A stretch of DNA of 64,000 nt from Amoebophrya sp. A120 (Eukaryota; Sar; Dinophyceae; Syndiniales; Amoebophryaceae). The DNA is taken from positions 3,319,320 to 3,383,319 of the forward strand of contig CAJINV010000004.1 in NCBI GenBank assembly GCA_905178155.1, in the 5' to 3' direction. Below, one piece after another: positions 35,969-46,583 of this stretch. Below the pieces are notes generated by a model that had not been told where the DNA came from, ran no database searches, and saw nothing but the letters and a program-made list of their open reading frames with translations. Within the stretch, counting starts at the first letter, position 1. Every line of letters begins with the position of its first letter. A program made the translations under genes and the position numbers.

Positions 35969-37243
35969 CTAATCCTTAGGTCCGCACCGGACTTACGGAC
36001 CACCCGGCCGGGTGGTCCTTAGGTCCGGTGCCCCAAAAATTACTTTACGTAACTGCACGAGCTGCAACAGCTCAGTCCCACTCTGACGGCAGAGCTCCTG
36101 CATGAGATTCCGCATGTATTCAAGGGCAGAGCCACACTAATTCTTGCGCGAGCTATACTGCTCAGAAGGCTTGCACTCGCGCGATGCAACTGAAATGCAA
36201 TTTTGTTCAGTTCGCTATGCTACAGTGCTTATTTTCAAACTTCCCTTTGGGATTTTAGTTTTCAGTAATTTCTTGAAAGGGCGGCCCTTGGCGAGTTTGT
36301 TACTGGCGCAATGCCATAAGCAGTTCTAGATTGATGTAGTGCAAGAAGTTTGCTCTTTGATATGTATTTGCTGGACTTTCTATATTCGCTTTGCGCTCAA
36401 AACGTCACCCGTTGGCCGACGTCGATCGCGCAGGCACAGTCACAATCGTGTCGGGAGCGGCGCTGCAAGAAAACAGCCAGCACAGCGCCAGCAATTGCCC
36501 ATCACTAGTTGTGTTCATCATCACCGCCATCACCTCTTCCTCCAATCAATCCGGAAACGCCCCCGCCCCGGCGACGGTTGCGACGGCGGCATCGGCGTTG
36601 GTTGTGACGACACTGAGGTCACCACCACCTCTTTTTCTTCCTCCAATCCGGCGACCGACGGTTGTGGGCAAGTCGCAACGCCGCGGGGGGCACCAAACCG
36701 TGCGTCATCCGTGTCGCAACCGTCGGTCGCCGGATTGGAGGAAGAAAAAGAGGTGGTGGAGGAGGAAGGAGTGGTGGTGGTGGAGACGCTGACGCTGCGC
36801 CGGCTGTTTTTCTTGCGGCGCCGTTCCCAGTACTGTTGTGGCTGTGCCTGCTGCGCGAACGACGTCGGTGCCTGCGCGAACGACGTCGGCCAAAGGGTGA
36901 CGTTTTTAGCGGTAGGCGAATATAGAAAGTCCTATAAATGCATAGACTGCAACGCATAATCAAAAGCGAAGCTTTCTAAATAGCTTCAAAACCAAATAGA
37001 GAGCCCTTCCTAGTGCATGTAAAGAGCCTTCTTGTACTACGTCAGAACTGCCTGCTATGGCATAGGGCCGCCTCTTCGTGCAGAAATTGAATAACGTGCA
37101 GAATCTCGCGGAAGAGTTCTGCCGTCAGAGTGGGTCTCAGCTACTGCAGCTCGTGCAGTTACGTAAAAGTAACTTTTGGGGCACCGGACCTAAGGACCAC
37201 CCGGCCGGGTGGTCCGTAAGTCCGGTGCGGACCTAAGGATTAG
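35969..37243. mobile_element. 1.3-kb fold-back element
   Basis: The outer arms are near-perfect inverted repeats of about 150 bases, starting CTAATCCTTAGGTCCGCACC. Each arm has its own inner palindrome centred on ACCCGGCCGGGT. Further inverted blocks follow inside (36364-36438 against 36843-36925, and 36620-36664 against 36718-36762), so most of the element can fold on itself. No transposase frame is seen; the 206- and 133-codon frames inside are palindrome shadows. No convincing target duplication flanks it. It sits between two genes. Confidence 0.75.
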
Positions 37244-37726
37244 GTTTGTGACCCTCCTCTAATAGCTTCGTCAACATCGCTGTCAGCGAGTAAATATCCG
37301 CCTGAGAAGATCTTCAGCATCAAGGAAAAAACTGAAAGAACGGAAGTGCGAATGCTGGCAGGGTTGATCTAGTAGCAAACTACCCGCAAAGCGTCTGCTC
37401 GAGAGGACCGCTGAGGGGCAGTTACAAAGTGATGACCTGAAGGTTCTTTCTGCGGATCCACCTCCTACGTCTGGAATTGAGTACGCAAGAAAGCAACACA
37501 ACATCTAGATTTTGGAGCAGGTGCTATGATATATCATGATCTTGAACATCAACGATGGAACCATAGGTCGTGCTGAACACCTTCAAATCACGCACGCTGT
37601 CCCGCGATTCAGTTCATTCAAAAATATGAGTAAAAATTATCCACCTGTCAAGTGGCTGTCTTACAACGCGTCACAACTTGTTCACACTCTATCTGTTGTT
37701 GCAGCCGGCACCACACAGGTTTTTTA

Positions 37727-40700
37727 TCATTCAGGAATGTTGAAGTTGCTCAAATCCCACTGCAGAACTTTTCCGTCCAACCCACAGGTTGCGAACCTGT
37801 GCGGCGCCCGGAGAATCCGCAAATCCGACACGCGTTTGGTGTGGCGCAGCTTGTTCAGGGTTTCCGCCAGGGCCGGGTTCTTCGGCATCATCCAGCTCTT
37901 GGGCTGACCCGCTTGCCGCCGTAAACGCGGCAGGCGGTCGCGGATAGAAGTCGCGGGGGCTGCTGTGGGTTGACGTGGTTCGACTGGTCGGTGGTCTGCT
38001 GATGCACTTTGCAAGAATCGGTCACTGGCTGCAGGTCGTTGCGAATTTCCTCCTCCTCCAGTAGGATTCAGTATTTTTCCGCCAGAATTCATTTGACCAC
38101 TACTGCTCGCTACAGCTTCGCCCGCCATTCTCTCATGGTCGGTGCGTAGGTGTTCGTGTGGCTGACCGGCGGCGGCAGAGGACGAGCCTCTTCTACTTCC
38201 TCCGCCGATGAGACTCCGGCGAATCGCTTGTTGCATTATACTGCCCCCATGGTCCTCGCCGGTCTCATCCCTAATGCCACCAACAGAATTGCTCTTATTT
38301 CTGGAATTCGTTATTCGCGTAAACCCACCATCATGGGCGGCTCCTTGTGCGGCGTCGTGCGGGCCACTTGTGGTCGTGGTTGTCCCTCCGCGGATCCAGC
38401 TTTTGTCGTCGAGTTGCAGGGAGACTCGCGGAGCGGCGGAAGTAGAGCTGGATTTGTTCTGCGCGACAGAACTGTTGGACGTGTTGTTCCCGTTATTCTT
38501 CTCCGGCGAGGCGGACAGACTCAGAAGGGCGGGATTGTCGTTGTTTTTCCGTTTGTTACTCTCGCTGTTCTTCTGTGGTACAAACCCCACCACCCCGTTT
38601 CGAATGTCCCCGACCGGTTTCTGGTAGATCCACTGCGCCGGGACAGCGAGGCTGTCTTTTGTAGTTCCCTGCTCCTCCATTGGCGTGGTGCACTTTCTTC
38701 TGTTCGCGAGTAGTAAGTCATTGTCATCTTCGTCCTCTCCGCGAGAATTTTTCAGTCCTCTGTTCATTCTTTCCACTTCACTTTCCTCCAACACTGCCGA
38801 GCCAAACAGACCCGGGAGCTTCAGCTTACTCGGCCCGGCCATGGGCTGCTGCGAAAGAACCTGTTCGGCGACCAAATAGCCGCCGCAGTACCAGGAGCCC
38901 GGCCCGGTTTCGTCGGCCTCGTCGAAGTAGAAGAAAACTGGCACGTAGTCGAAGCCACAGGCAATCAGGATGTTGGGCGCGAGAAAAGCGACGCAGGACA
39001 GCGGGTAGCCCGTGTAATTGATGATGTGCTCTTCCCGGGTAACCATGTTCGTAATGGTGATACTGCTGTCCTGGCGGCACACCGCGAGGAGCATGGCCTT
39101 CTGCTGGAAGGTGGCGCAGGTCACCCAGGAGTGCGCATTCCCCGCTTCCAGCACGCAGGTGCCGAACGGGGGAGCCAGTTGGGGTGGGGTTTCTGGCTGT
39201 GCAGGAGGAGGTGCAGCGGGGGTAGAACTGCTTGGGGTCGGGCCCACTTGTTCATTGCTTTGTTCTCGTTCCTGCCCCACCGCCTTCACGTTCTTCTGAT
39301 TCTCGTGCTCCGTGCCACGACTCGATGTCGCCCCGCCACCCGCGCCGGTGGCCCACTCCTCGGGTGGGGAAAGACACCCGTCATCATCGACGTCCATCTT
39401 GTCTGCAGCTGCTGCCTCCAACTCCGGAAAGAGCACGTCGGCCTCGCCAGGATTCGCGGGACGGTTGTTTGTTGAGGTTGCTCCGCTATTTTTATTGCCG
39501 CCTTGGTTCTGATGTCCTGTCGCTCCACCTGCTTTAGTTTTGCTCTCTGAAGACGTGCCGGCCGAAGCGGAATGATTCTTCACCCCCACACTACTAGCAT
39601 CCCGGCCCGCGAACGTACTGTACACTCGCGCGGATTTATCAGCCCCGCCTACACAGAGGAACAAATTGCCGCACCACGCCAGCGCCGTGATCGGGTGCGG
39701 GCCGTGGGCCCCCTGCTGCTGCTGTTGGGAAAACGAGAAGTAACTTGACATTGAGCCGCCACTGCGCAGCGGGACACTAGAGCTCGGCTGTTGCAGCGAG
39801 ATGCGCCAGGCGGACCACACGTCGCCGCTCCGTTCCTGCCGCCGCGTGCACACCACGCACTCGCCCGCGACAGTCGCGACGGCGAACCGCGAGGCATCGG
39901 GCGACCATCGTGCGCACACGCACCCGTATAAACTGCAAAAGTATCGCACTCGTATAAATGCATTACAAATTTTAATTTCCTCAGCATGAGAAATAAAATT
40001 TGTAATGCTGATTTACCTTAAGGAAAACGAAAAGATTTGTGATGCATGATTGCAATACGAGTACGATACTTTTGCACAGCATAACCCGAATTCCACGTCC
40101 ATTTGCACCAGCTCCGGCTGGTAAACATGCTCCTCGTTCGGAACCGGATAGTACAATTGGTGGTGGTCCCCTCTGCTGTCAATATTCCGCGGGTCGTGGT
40201 GGTCCTCTGATGTACTTCCGGCTTGTACCAGCGCCAGCTCGTCGCTATTTGCTGCACTGGAAGTGGAAGAACTATGTATGGTCGTGGTCATACCGCCTCC
40301 ATACGGCGGCGCCCGGCGCCACACGTAGGCGCACCTGTCGTGGCCGCACGAAACCAGCCAGCCAAAGCGGTTGAACTGGTATCCAATGCAAACACGTCTG
40401 GGTCTGGAAGAAATTTGTGTTGCTAATATTGACTGCGCAGCAGAGTGGCCGCTTGTACGGCACAACAGCATGAAAAGTTTTTATTTCGCGGCTTCAAGCA
40501 CATTAATTTTCATTCTAATTTAGCAGCACAAAATACGACTTAACATGAAGAAAGAGGTTGCAATAATTCCTATTCCAATCTACGCATCACAAATCTTGTT
40601 GTCCTGCGAAGCTCGCATCACAAACCCAAATCCACACATATTTGCACTGCATAACTCGAAGTCCGCGACGACGTCCGCGTGTTCCTTCAGCACCGCGAAC

Positions 40701-41949
40701 CGATATCCATTGCAACTATGTCTAATTCTGGAAGCTTGCAAAACTTATCTATGCAGTTTTTCCACGCTCCACAGAGTCTGGAATGCAAGCCTGCGCATCA
40801 CAGGTTCTGCACTTTCTTGGTCGTTGTACACGTAATGCCTATTCTCCATGCGAAATTCCCTCTCAACAGCATGGCGAGAAGTGCAAGTGGGCATTATTGT
40901 ATTTACAAGTTGTCACGCATGCCAGATTTTTGTGTGACCCGCACCGCGCATCACAAGTTCGTTCTTTTTCGGAGGACCCAAGAAACATATTTGCAGTGCA
41001 TACCCGGCTCCACTCGGCGAAGCGGTAGCGGTAGACCCAAATCTCGCTCGTGGACGGGGAAGTGAGGGCCATCGTGTCCTCCCCGTGAAAAGCCAGCCGG
41101 CTGACCCCGACGGTAGTCGCCTTGCTTGAGAACACGCGTAGTGGCTTATTGAAAGGAAAAATCCCCCCTCCCCATATCAAGACGAAGTTTCTCATGCTGG
41201 ATTTCCGTACATAAATGCGCGCTGTCTTGCAGTAAGGCATCGCCGCCTGATCCTCAGCCTATGTAGGGGCGTTTGGGTCTACGTCTAGTTGTTTAGCATT
41301 AGAAACGGCTGTCCCCTAGGCCCAACAGCATGCCACATGGCTTCCATAATTAATGGCGCGGAGGCCTCTGCACTTGTCCTCTGGCAAGACAGAAGTTGTT
41401 TGTGGTCTCAAATCAGCAACACAAATTTTCGGAAGCATACCTTTTCGATGTGGGGAGGAGGGATTTTTGCTCTCAATACGGCTCTATGCATTGCAAAAGT
41501 ATCGTACTCGTATAAATGCATTACAAATTTCCTCAGCATGAGAGATAAAATTTGTAATGCGGATTTACCTTAAGATAAAGATTTGTAATGCATGACTGCA
41601 ATACGAGTACGATACTTTTGCACAGGATAGGCTCCACCGCACAGACCAGCTCTTCGAGTTCTCCGAGGTATCAAGTGTAAAAATGTCTGGGTCTGGAAGA
41701 ATCCAACTTGTCATGCTGATTTTGGATTCTAAAAAAATCTGTATTGCATGAGCAGCAAAGGGAGTCCAAGTTTTGCTACACGGGAAGAGCATTTGTCATG
41801 CAGTACAGGCATCAGGAAGCCCTCACAAAATCTGTGATGCGAGGGCATGCGTCACAGTTATCAGGAGTCATGCAAAATGTGCATGACAAACCTGGCAATC
41901 TTCCAGACCCAGACATTTTTGCATTTGATACGAGGTGCTGCTGGCTCAT
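37727..41949 (-). CDS. ARPC1: Arp2/3 complex subunit 1 (WD40), expanded
   Basis: Exons 41949-41931, 41663-41630, then (after two abutting introners) 41141-41004, 40699-40654, 40374-40084 and 39921-37727; about 907 residues. The rebuilt N terminus LVCAVEPLRVFSSK, then SRLAFHGEDTMAL, SEIWVYRYRF, FAVLKEHADVVADFEFNRFG and SCGHDRCAYVWRR, follows ARPC1 beta-propeller blades 1-2. CARWSPDASRFAVATVAG, ITALAWCGNLFLCVGGADKS, AHSWVTCATFQQKAMLLAV and the tail FATCGLDGKVLQWDLS match later blades. ARPC1 (about 370 residues elsewhere) nucleates branched actin with Arp2/3. Here long Ser/Gly/Asn/Gln-rich inserts between blades more than double the length. Five of the six introners have usable flanking repeats. 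The 41003/40704 junction needs a 1-base shift from the usual register to keep the frame. Confidence 0.85.
39927..40083. mobile_element. introner, family B
   Basis: Exact flanks acccg. ARPC1 exons 5/6; removal gives VEFGCVCARWSP, collinear with human ARPC1. Confidence 0.9.
40380..40653. mobile_element. introner, family C, diverged
   Basis: Flanks actgg/actcg. ARPC1, rebuilding ADFEFNRFGWLV. Confidence 0.82.
40704..41002. mobile_element. introner, family C, diverged, irregular edge
   Basis: Flanks accga/cccgg match poorly. ARPC1 needs the right edge moved by one base to keep frame. Confidence 0.7.
41147..41478. mobile_element. introner, family F
   Basis: Flanks tggct/cggct. Its right flank overlaps the left flank of the next element. 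ARPC1. Confidence 0.82.
41485..41629. mobile_element. introner, family B
   Basis: Exact flanks ggctc, four bases of which are shared with the neighbouring family F element. ARPC1. Confidence 0.87.
41669..41930. mobile_element. introner, family C
   Basis: Exact flanks cgagg. It interrupts ARPC1 after only 19 coding bases. Confidence 0.86.
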
Positions 41950-42134
41950 CTTGTTTCATCTTCGCGATCAAAAAAAACGCGGCTCAAACAAAATTTGCGC
42001 TATCAGGTTCTGAAACTATCACTGTGAATGTACTATCACACCGCGCGTGCATGCGCATGCCGTACAAGCAAAATAAACTGCAGAAACTGGTGCATAGAAG
42101 AATAAAAGCAGTGGCCCCTGTATCTTCATCACTC

Positions 42135-42839
42135 TTAATACCGGATTACAAAATTACAACTTACAACTTCGGGTTCTTCGTTGTTTGTGTCAGGTACAAC
42201 TACGTGCTTTAGGACTAAATTTTGCGTTGTACTGAAGTAGAAGTTTGAAGATCCGTAGAAGGCAAGAAACGCTCTTTGTGAAGAAAAGCTGCGGCTTTGC
42301 TTTCGGGTTGAGAGCACGGAGGACTGTGTGGAATGACGCTTGGTGAACACAAGTGCTGCTGGCGTTACGTCGTTTTTCAGCATCTCTTTCTTCTTCGTCT
42401 GTGACTGCAGTTCTTGAAATCGCTGCGCGTCTTTCTGGTGCTGTTTGCGCACTAGTAAAGCGAACTCACTTGCCACTGCTGCAGAGGCCTCACCTTCTGG
42501 ACACGCCTATTAGTATTTGCAACGCCAGTATGTTTTTGTCTCTGACGGACTAGTAGGATGGTTTTGTTCCTAATTTGCGACGTCAGTCGTGTTTTTATAA
42601 ACATTTTTGCTTCAAGCTTGATTTCCACAAGGTTTAGCCGAAGCCGGGCATACTTGGCACTTCCTGCTTGTTGCCTAGCGCACTTTGAAGGAGGAAGTCT
42701 TCGTTTCATCATCTTCGGCTGCTGGTCTTCCTCGCATCAATTGCAAAAGCGGGCGCCGTCTAGTTTCAACACAAAAATGCGCTCGTCCTCGTGCTTATGT
42801 ATGATCAGGCGCAGTAGTACTTACCCATACGGACGCCAT
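42135..42839 (-). CDS. small protein, probably two exons
   Basis: A tiny first exon, 42839-42825 (MASVW), ends at GTAAGTAC. A TACTAATAG acceptor leads into exon 42506-42135. Together they give 128 residues in frame. The sequence starts with an Ala/Glu/Ser stretch, has a Lys/Gln helix (RKQHQKDAQRFQELQSQTKK) and ends in Ser/Thr/Asn-rich sequence. No family is recognised. An alternative frame at 42452-42712 begins MMKRRLPPSK but would leave the acceptor unused. The gap to the phosphoesterase stop at 42878 is only 38 bases. Confidence 0.4.
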
Positions 42840-42877
42840 CGTCGTGTGAACGAAAGGAGGCCCTCGTTACCCTACTT

Positions 42878-45463
42878 CTAGTTGTATATCGCCACTGTAT
42901 TTATTCCCTGGTCCAAAGCCGCCCTGGCCCGTAGCGCAGCCTGCCGATTTCGTCTCCTCCACCTCCTCGCCCGCACGTCCTGCAGCACAACCTTCCGGTA
43001 GCCGCCCTGGAACGCCGGTAGCGCTACGTACTGCTCGGTATGCATTGCAAAAGGATCGCTATTGCTATTGCACTCGTTCTCGTACAAATTGCATAAACGA
43101 TTTTGCCAGAAAGAAAATTCAAGTTTGTATATGCTGATTTACCTAAGAGAGAGGATTTGTCAATGTCATGCATCACCGCAAAAATTACTACGATGCTTTT
43201 GCAGTTGCTACTTAGCGTGCGGCGACAGTTCGTCCACACGGTGGACGTGCTCGTGGCCGGACAAAATCCCTACAACCGGACCCTTCGGCGAGAGGTAGTC
43301 GGCCAAAATCTCGCGCGCAAACCGCTCGGTGGACGGGAGGTTGCCGCTTTTCGGCCACCGCTCCCGCTTCTCCACGTTGTAGCCCGTGTCGTGGGCCCAA
43401 CCGAATTTCCGGTCCCCACAGAGGATGAACTGCGTCCGCTGCTGCGCGCCGCTAGGGTTCTGGACCAGGTCAGGATTCGCCTGGTGAATTTGAGTTTTTT
43501 CAATCATGAATAGATGTATCTAAATTAATCTGAGAGTCGCCGTGGCCGACGTGTCACTTCATCCTTGACACCGATGCACGTGGTACCTACCGGTAATAAA
43601 GAACAACGAATAGGTATAGGTATAAATACATGCAATCCGTAGTGCATGAGCAACAGGGTCGGCCGGTTTCGCTGCAACTGTGCCACCACCGCCTGTCTCG
43701 CCTCCTCCCGCACTTGCAGATCCGAGTTGTCGATCGCGACAATCTATCCTGTGCAAAAGTATCGCACTCGTATTGCAAGTCTTGCATTACAAATCTTTTG
43801 TTACAAGGTAAATCCGCATTACAAATTTTTTTTCTCACGCTGAGAAATATGTATTTCTCATGCATTCAATGCATTTATACGAGTACGATAGTATTGCAAT
43901 TCATACAATCAGAAAGGGACCCAGCTCGGCAACGGACACTGGGGACTCCGTTTCCACTGTCGTTATTGGGAAGCTGTACAGGTGGTTATCCGGTGGTGGG
44001 TAGGTGGAAGCATAAGCATTATCGTCCGGAGATGAAGATACAAGAACCATATCGCCCTGCTGTGCCTGCGCTGATGCACTGCTAGTTGCACCAAGATCGT
44101 CGACTACACCTCCCTCAGTGTGCAAGTAGATGTCGGCTTGTTGTTGTTCCCCCGGTCGTTGTATCCTATCAACAGAAACAAGCTGCTGTCCGTCTTCTTC
44201 AGCCTCTGGGGAATTTCGTGTACTACCGGTAGTTGTACTCCCAATCATGCCTCTCCGAAAGTATCCTCTGTTCATTCGCAGTGATTCTGCAGTCGCGTTT
44301 CTGTTTCGGTGGTGGTGATACAGCATCAGATTTTTCACCAGTTGCGCAGGAGGAGCCCGTCCTGCCCCACTGAACGAGCCACTTTGATCTAGCATTTCAT
44401 CTGCATCTCCTGCTCCACCAGCGGCAATAGCTTCGCCGTTTTTAGAAGGACTGCTTGATGCCATAGCTGCTCCTCCTCCTCCAGGCAGCGTCGCGAGAGG
44501 ATCATTTTTTCGTGATGTGTCCGAATTATGCGTATGCACTGCATTGCTCCCGCCCCGACCTCCAAATGCAGCAACCACAACCGGCTGTCCAAAGCTGGCA
44601 AACAGAAGCGGTTTCAACACGTTTTCGTAAGCAGTCTGCTTCTGCAACAACAGCGGCTCCTGGGGCTTTCCCTCGGTCATAAAGTCGTGATTGCCGCCCG
44701 TGTAGAGAAACCGAATATCGTGTTTCCGCAACTCTTCTAGCACCCATTCCACCGCGTTTGGTTGGGGAAAGTTGAACAGGTCGCCGCCGAGCAGCAGCAG
44801 GTCTGCGTTTTCTCGTTTGTACAAATCCAGCAACTTCTGAAACGTCTCGCGGGGGTTACTGGTCCGCGCTCGCGAGCTGCTAGCTGGAGCAGCTGTGTCA
44901 GTGTCTACACGACCTGTTGGTTCCGTCAAATACACGTTCTGCGCGTTCCGAAATGCGTTGTCCATCCGCTGGTTAAACGGCCGGTCGCTATCGGTTAAAG
45001 GCATGTTCAAATGTACGTCGGTTACGTGCAGGACGGTCCACTCCCGGTTCTGCCTGGAGGTTTTGTCGTTATCCTCCAAAGAAGATGAACTGCGCCCAGA
45101 CGAAATGTCGTACACACTGGACATCGTCGTAGATGCTGCACTTGTAGTTTTGCCAGCCCCCGACGTCGTGCCTGCACCGACGATCAGTTGTGAAGCAGAC
45201 GCTGCGTTCTCACTTTTTCCTCGTTGCGCTGCTTCAAATCTATCGTGTTGATGCACCAGCTGCGCCGCAGTTGTTCCTGGTGCATCGAAAACCACGATTC
45301 GCGCGTTGAGCTGGTCGGTGTTTGTGTGGTTGGCGCGAAAGTGGAGCTCGGGGTGCGGTTTTTGGTCGAGTTGTACTTGGTCCGCCTTCACGAAAAATAT
45401 GTTCGTCGCCGGTCCACCTCCACAGAAGAGTAACACGACGAACGAAAACAGCAAAAGCTTCAT
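42878..45463 (-). CDS. secreted calcineurin-like metallophosphoesterase
   Basis: Exons 45463-43906, 43739-43630, 43480 to about 43217, and about 43036-42878. A signal peptide (MKLLLFSFVVLLFCGGG) starts the protein. Metal-site motifs of the calcineurin-like fold appear in order: HVTDVHLNMP, LLLGGDLFNFP, YTGGNHDF, LLLMHYGLH and, after a GT-AG intron, GHEHVHR. Together these supply the Asp, His and Asn ligands of the two-metal centre. Long Ser/Gly inserts separate the motifs. The substrate is unknown; a signal peptide with this fold occurs in purple acid phosphatases and acid sphingomyelinase-like enzymes. The family B introner at 43745 restores FLIVAIDNSDLQVR. The last junction lies in a decayed introner and its exact residues are uncertain. 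The protein ends YVALPAFQGGYRKVVLQD plus a basic tail. Confidence 0.75.
43039..43212. mobile_element. decayed introner, family B
   Basis: Left end TATGCATTGCAAAAGGATCG is intact; the right end after TTTTGCAG has lost ATA and no flanking repeat is visible. Last intron of the phosphoesterase. The right limit is approximate. Confidence 0.6.
43745..43905. mobile_element. introner, family B
   Basis: Exact flanks caatc. Phosphoesterase exons 1/2. Confidence 0.87.
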
Positions 45464-46583
45464 TTTGGAAAGAGCCCGCTCCGGTAGTAAACTCTACATA
45501 TTCAGAATCTTCAAACGGCGCTTCTATTTGTTCTTTTTTCAAAACTTACACAAGGGCGCAGCCGCAGGCTATCTCGCGCAGGACAATATAGTCCCTGTCG
45601 CTAGCAGACCGCGCATATTATCTGAGATGAGGTTGGAAGAAAAGAACGGGACAACACTACAGAGAAAGATGTTTTGCGCTGCACCTGCGCGAAACAGCAA
45701 CAAAGTACGCAGGCCCAGTGCGCCGGAACAATAAACCGCTTCTTCATAGAGGATCAACTCATTGCCGCTCTTGTTCAACGATCCAGAAGAGCCAGAACAC
45801 CGGCGATTTCCTCGCACAAGGAATTCTTGTATGGCGACGCGGCTAATATTTCGGCGCGATGTGAAACTTCTCCTTCATTCATCCGCGCTAGGGAATGATG
45901 AAATTGTACTTTTACAATTTTCTCGATGGCATCAAAAAACTCTACAAGAACGCATTCCTCCACATCGTACAAAAGTACAGCTCAATAATTGGATTCAAGA
46001 ATGATGTTGTTCGACCATGCCAAAGCGAAGCTCGGCCTGATGTGAGCATGAGTCTTTCACTTCTCCAGCATCTTCGTCCATATGACAAGAAACCATTTTT
46101 TTTTTGCCTGCGCGAGGGGATTTTAGCCTCTATACACGGCTACCCACATGCAAAAAATAAATCTACTTTCTCGCGATGACAAGAAACCATTTATATATTT
46201 TGTACATTCAATTTCAGCAGCACTCCTCAAGATCATTGTCCGCAGACAACACAAAAAAAAAACACTGTACATTTGAAAGTGGACGTCGAGAGTGGAAAGT
46301 GGACGTCGAGACGTTTTATTCAAGTGGAAAGTGGACGTCGAGACGTTTATATTCAAAAAGCAATTGGAGGGGAAACAAGTGCAGGGAAAACTGGTGCTGA
46401 AGCTGATCTTGTGCTTCCTGTCTGTCGGAGTTTTGTTTTGCCAGTCCCAAAAAAGGAAAATTTGTAATTGTATCCATCCCTCCTTCCAATAATTTCTTGC
46501 AGATGAGCAGTTGTATGCTAATGTACTCTTAGCCTTACAAAAACGCAATCTGGAAACTACAGCAAGCCTTAGCTTTAATTATA
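45464..46583. other. intergenic
   Basis: Holds the three-copy GTGGACGTC repeat; no gene seen. Confidence 0.5.
46272..46346. repeat. three-copy repeat in intergenic DNA
   Basis: GAAAGTGGACGTCGAGA occurs three times within 75 bases, between the MORN stop and the phosphoesterase start. No function seen. Confidence 0.7.

Noticed and set aside
36339-36963. Frames of 206, 133 and 114 codons in the fold-back element
   Set aside because: The same sequence reads on both strands because of the palindrome; composition is Arg/His/Pro repeats without a family.
42452-42712. A minus frame starting MMKRRLPPSKCARQQ
   Set aside because: It overlaps the better supported two-exon model in another frame and contains that model's acceptor site.
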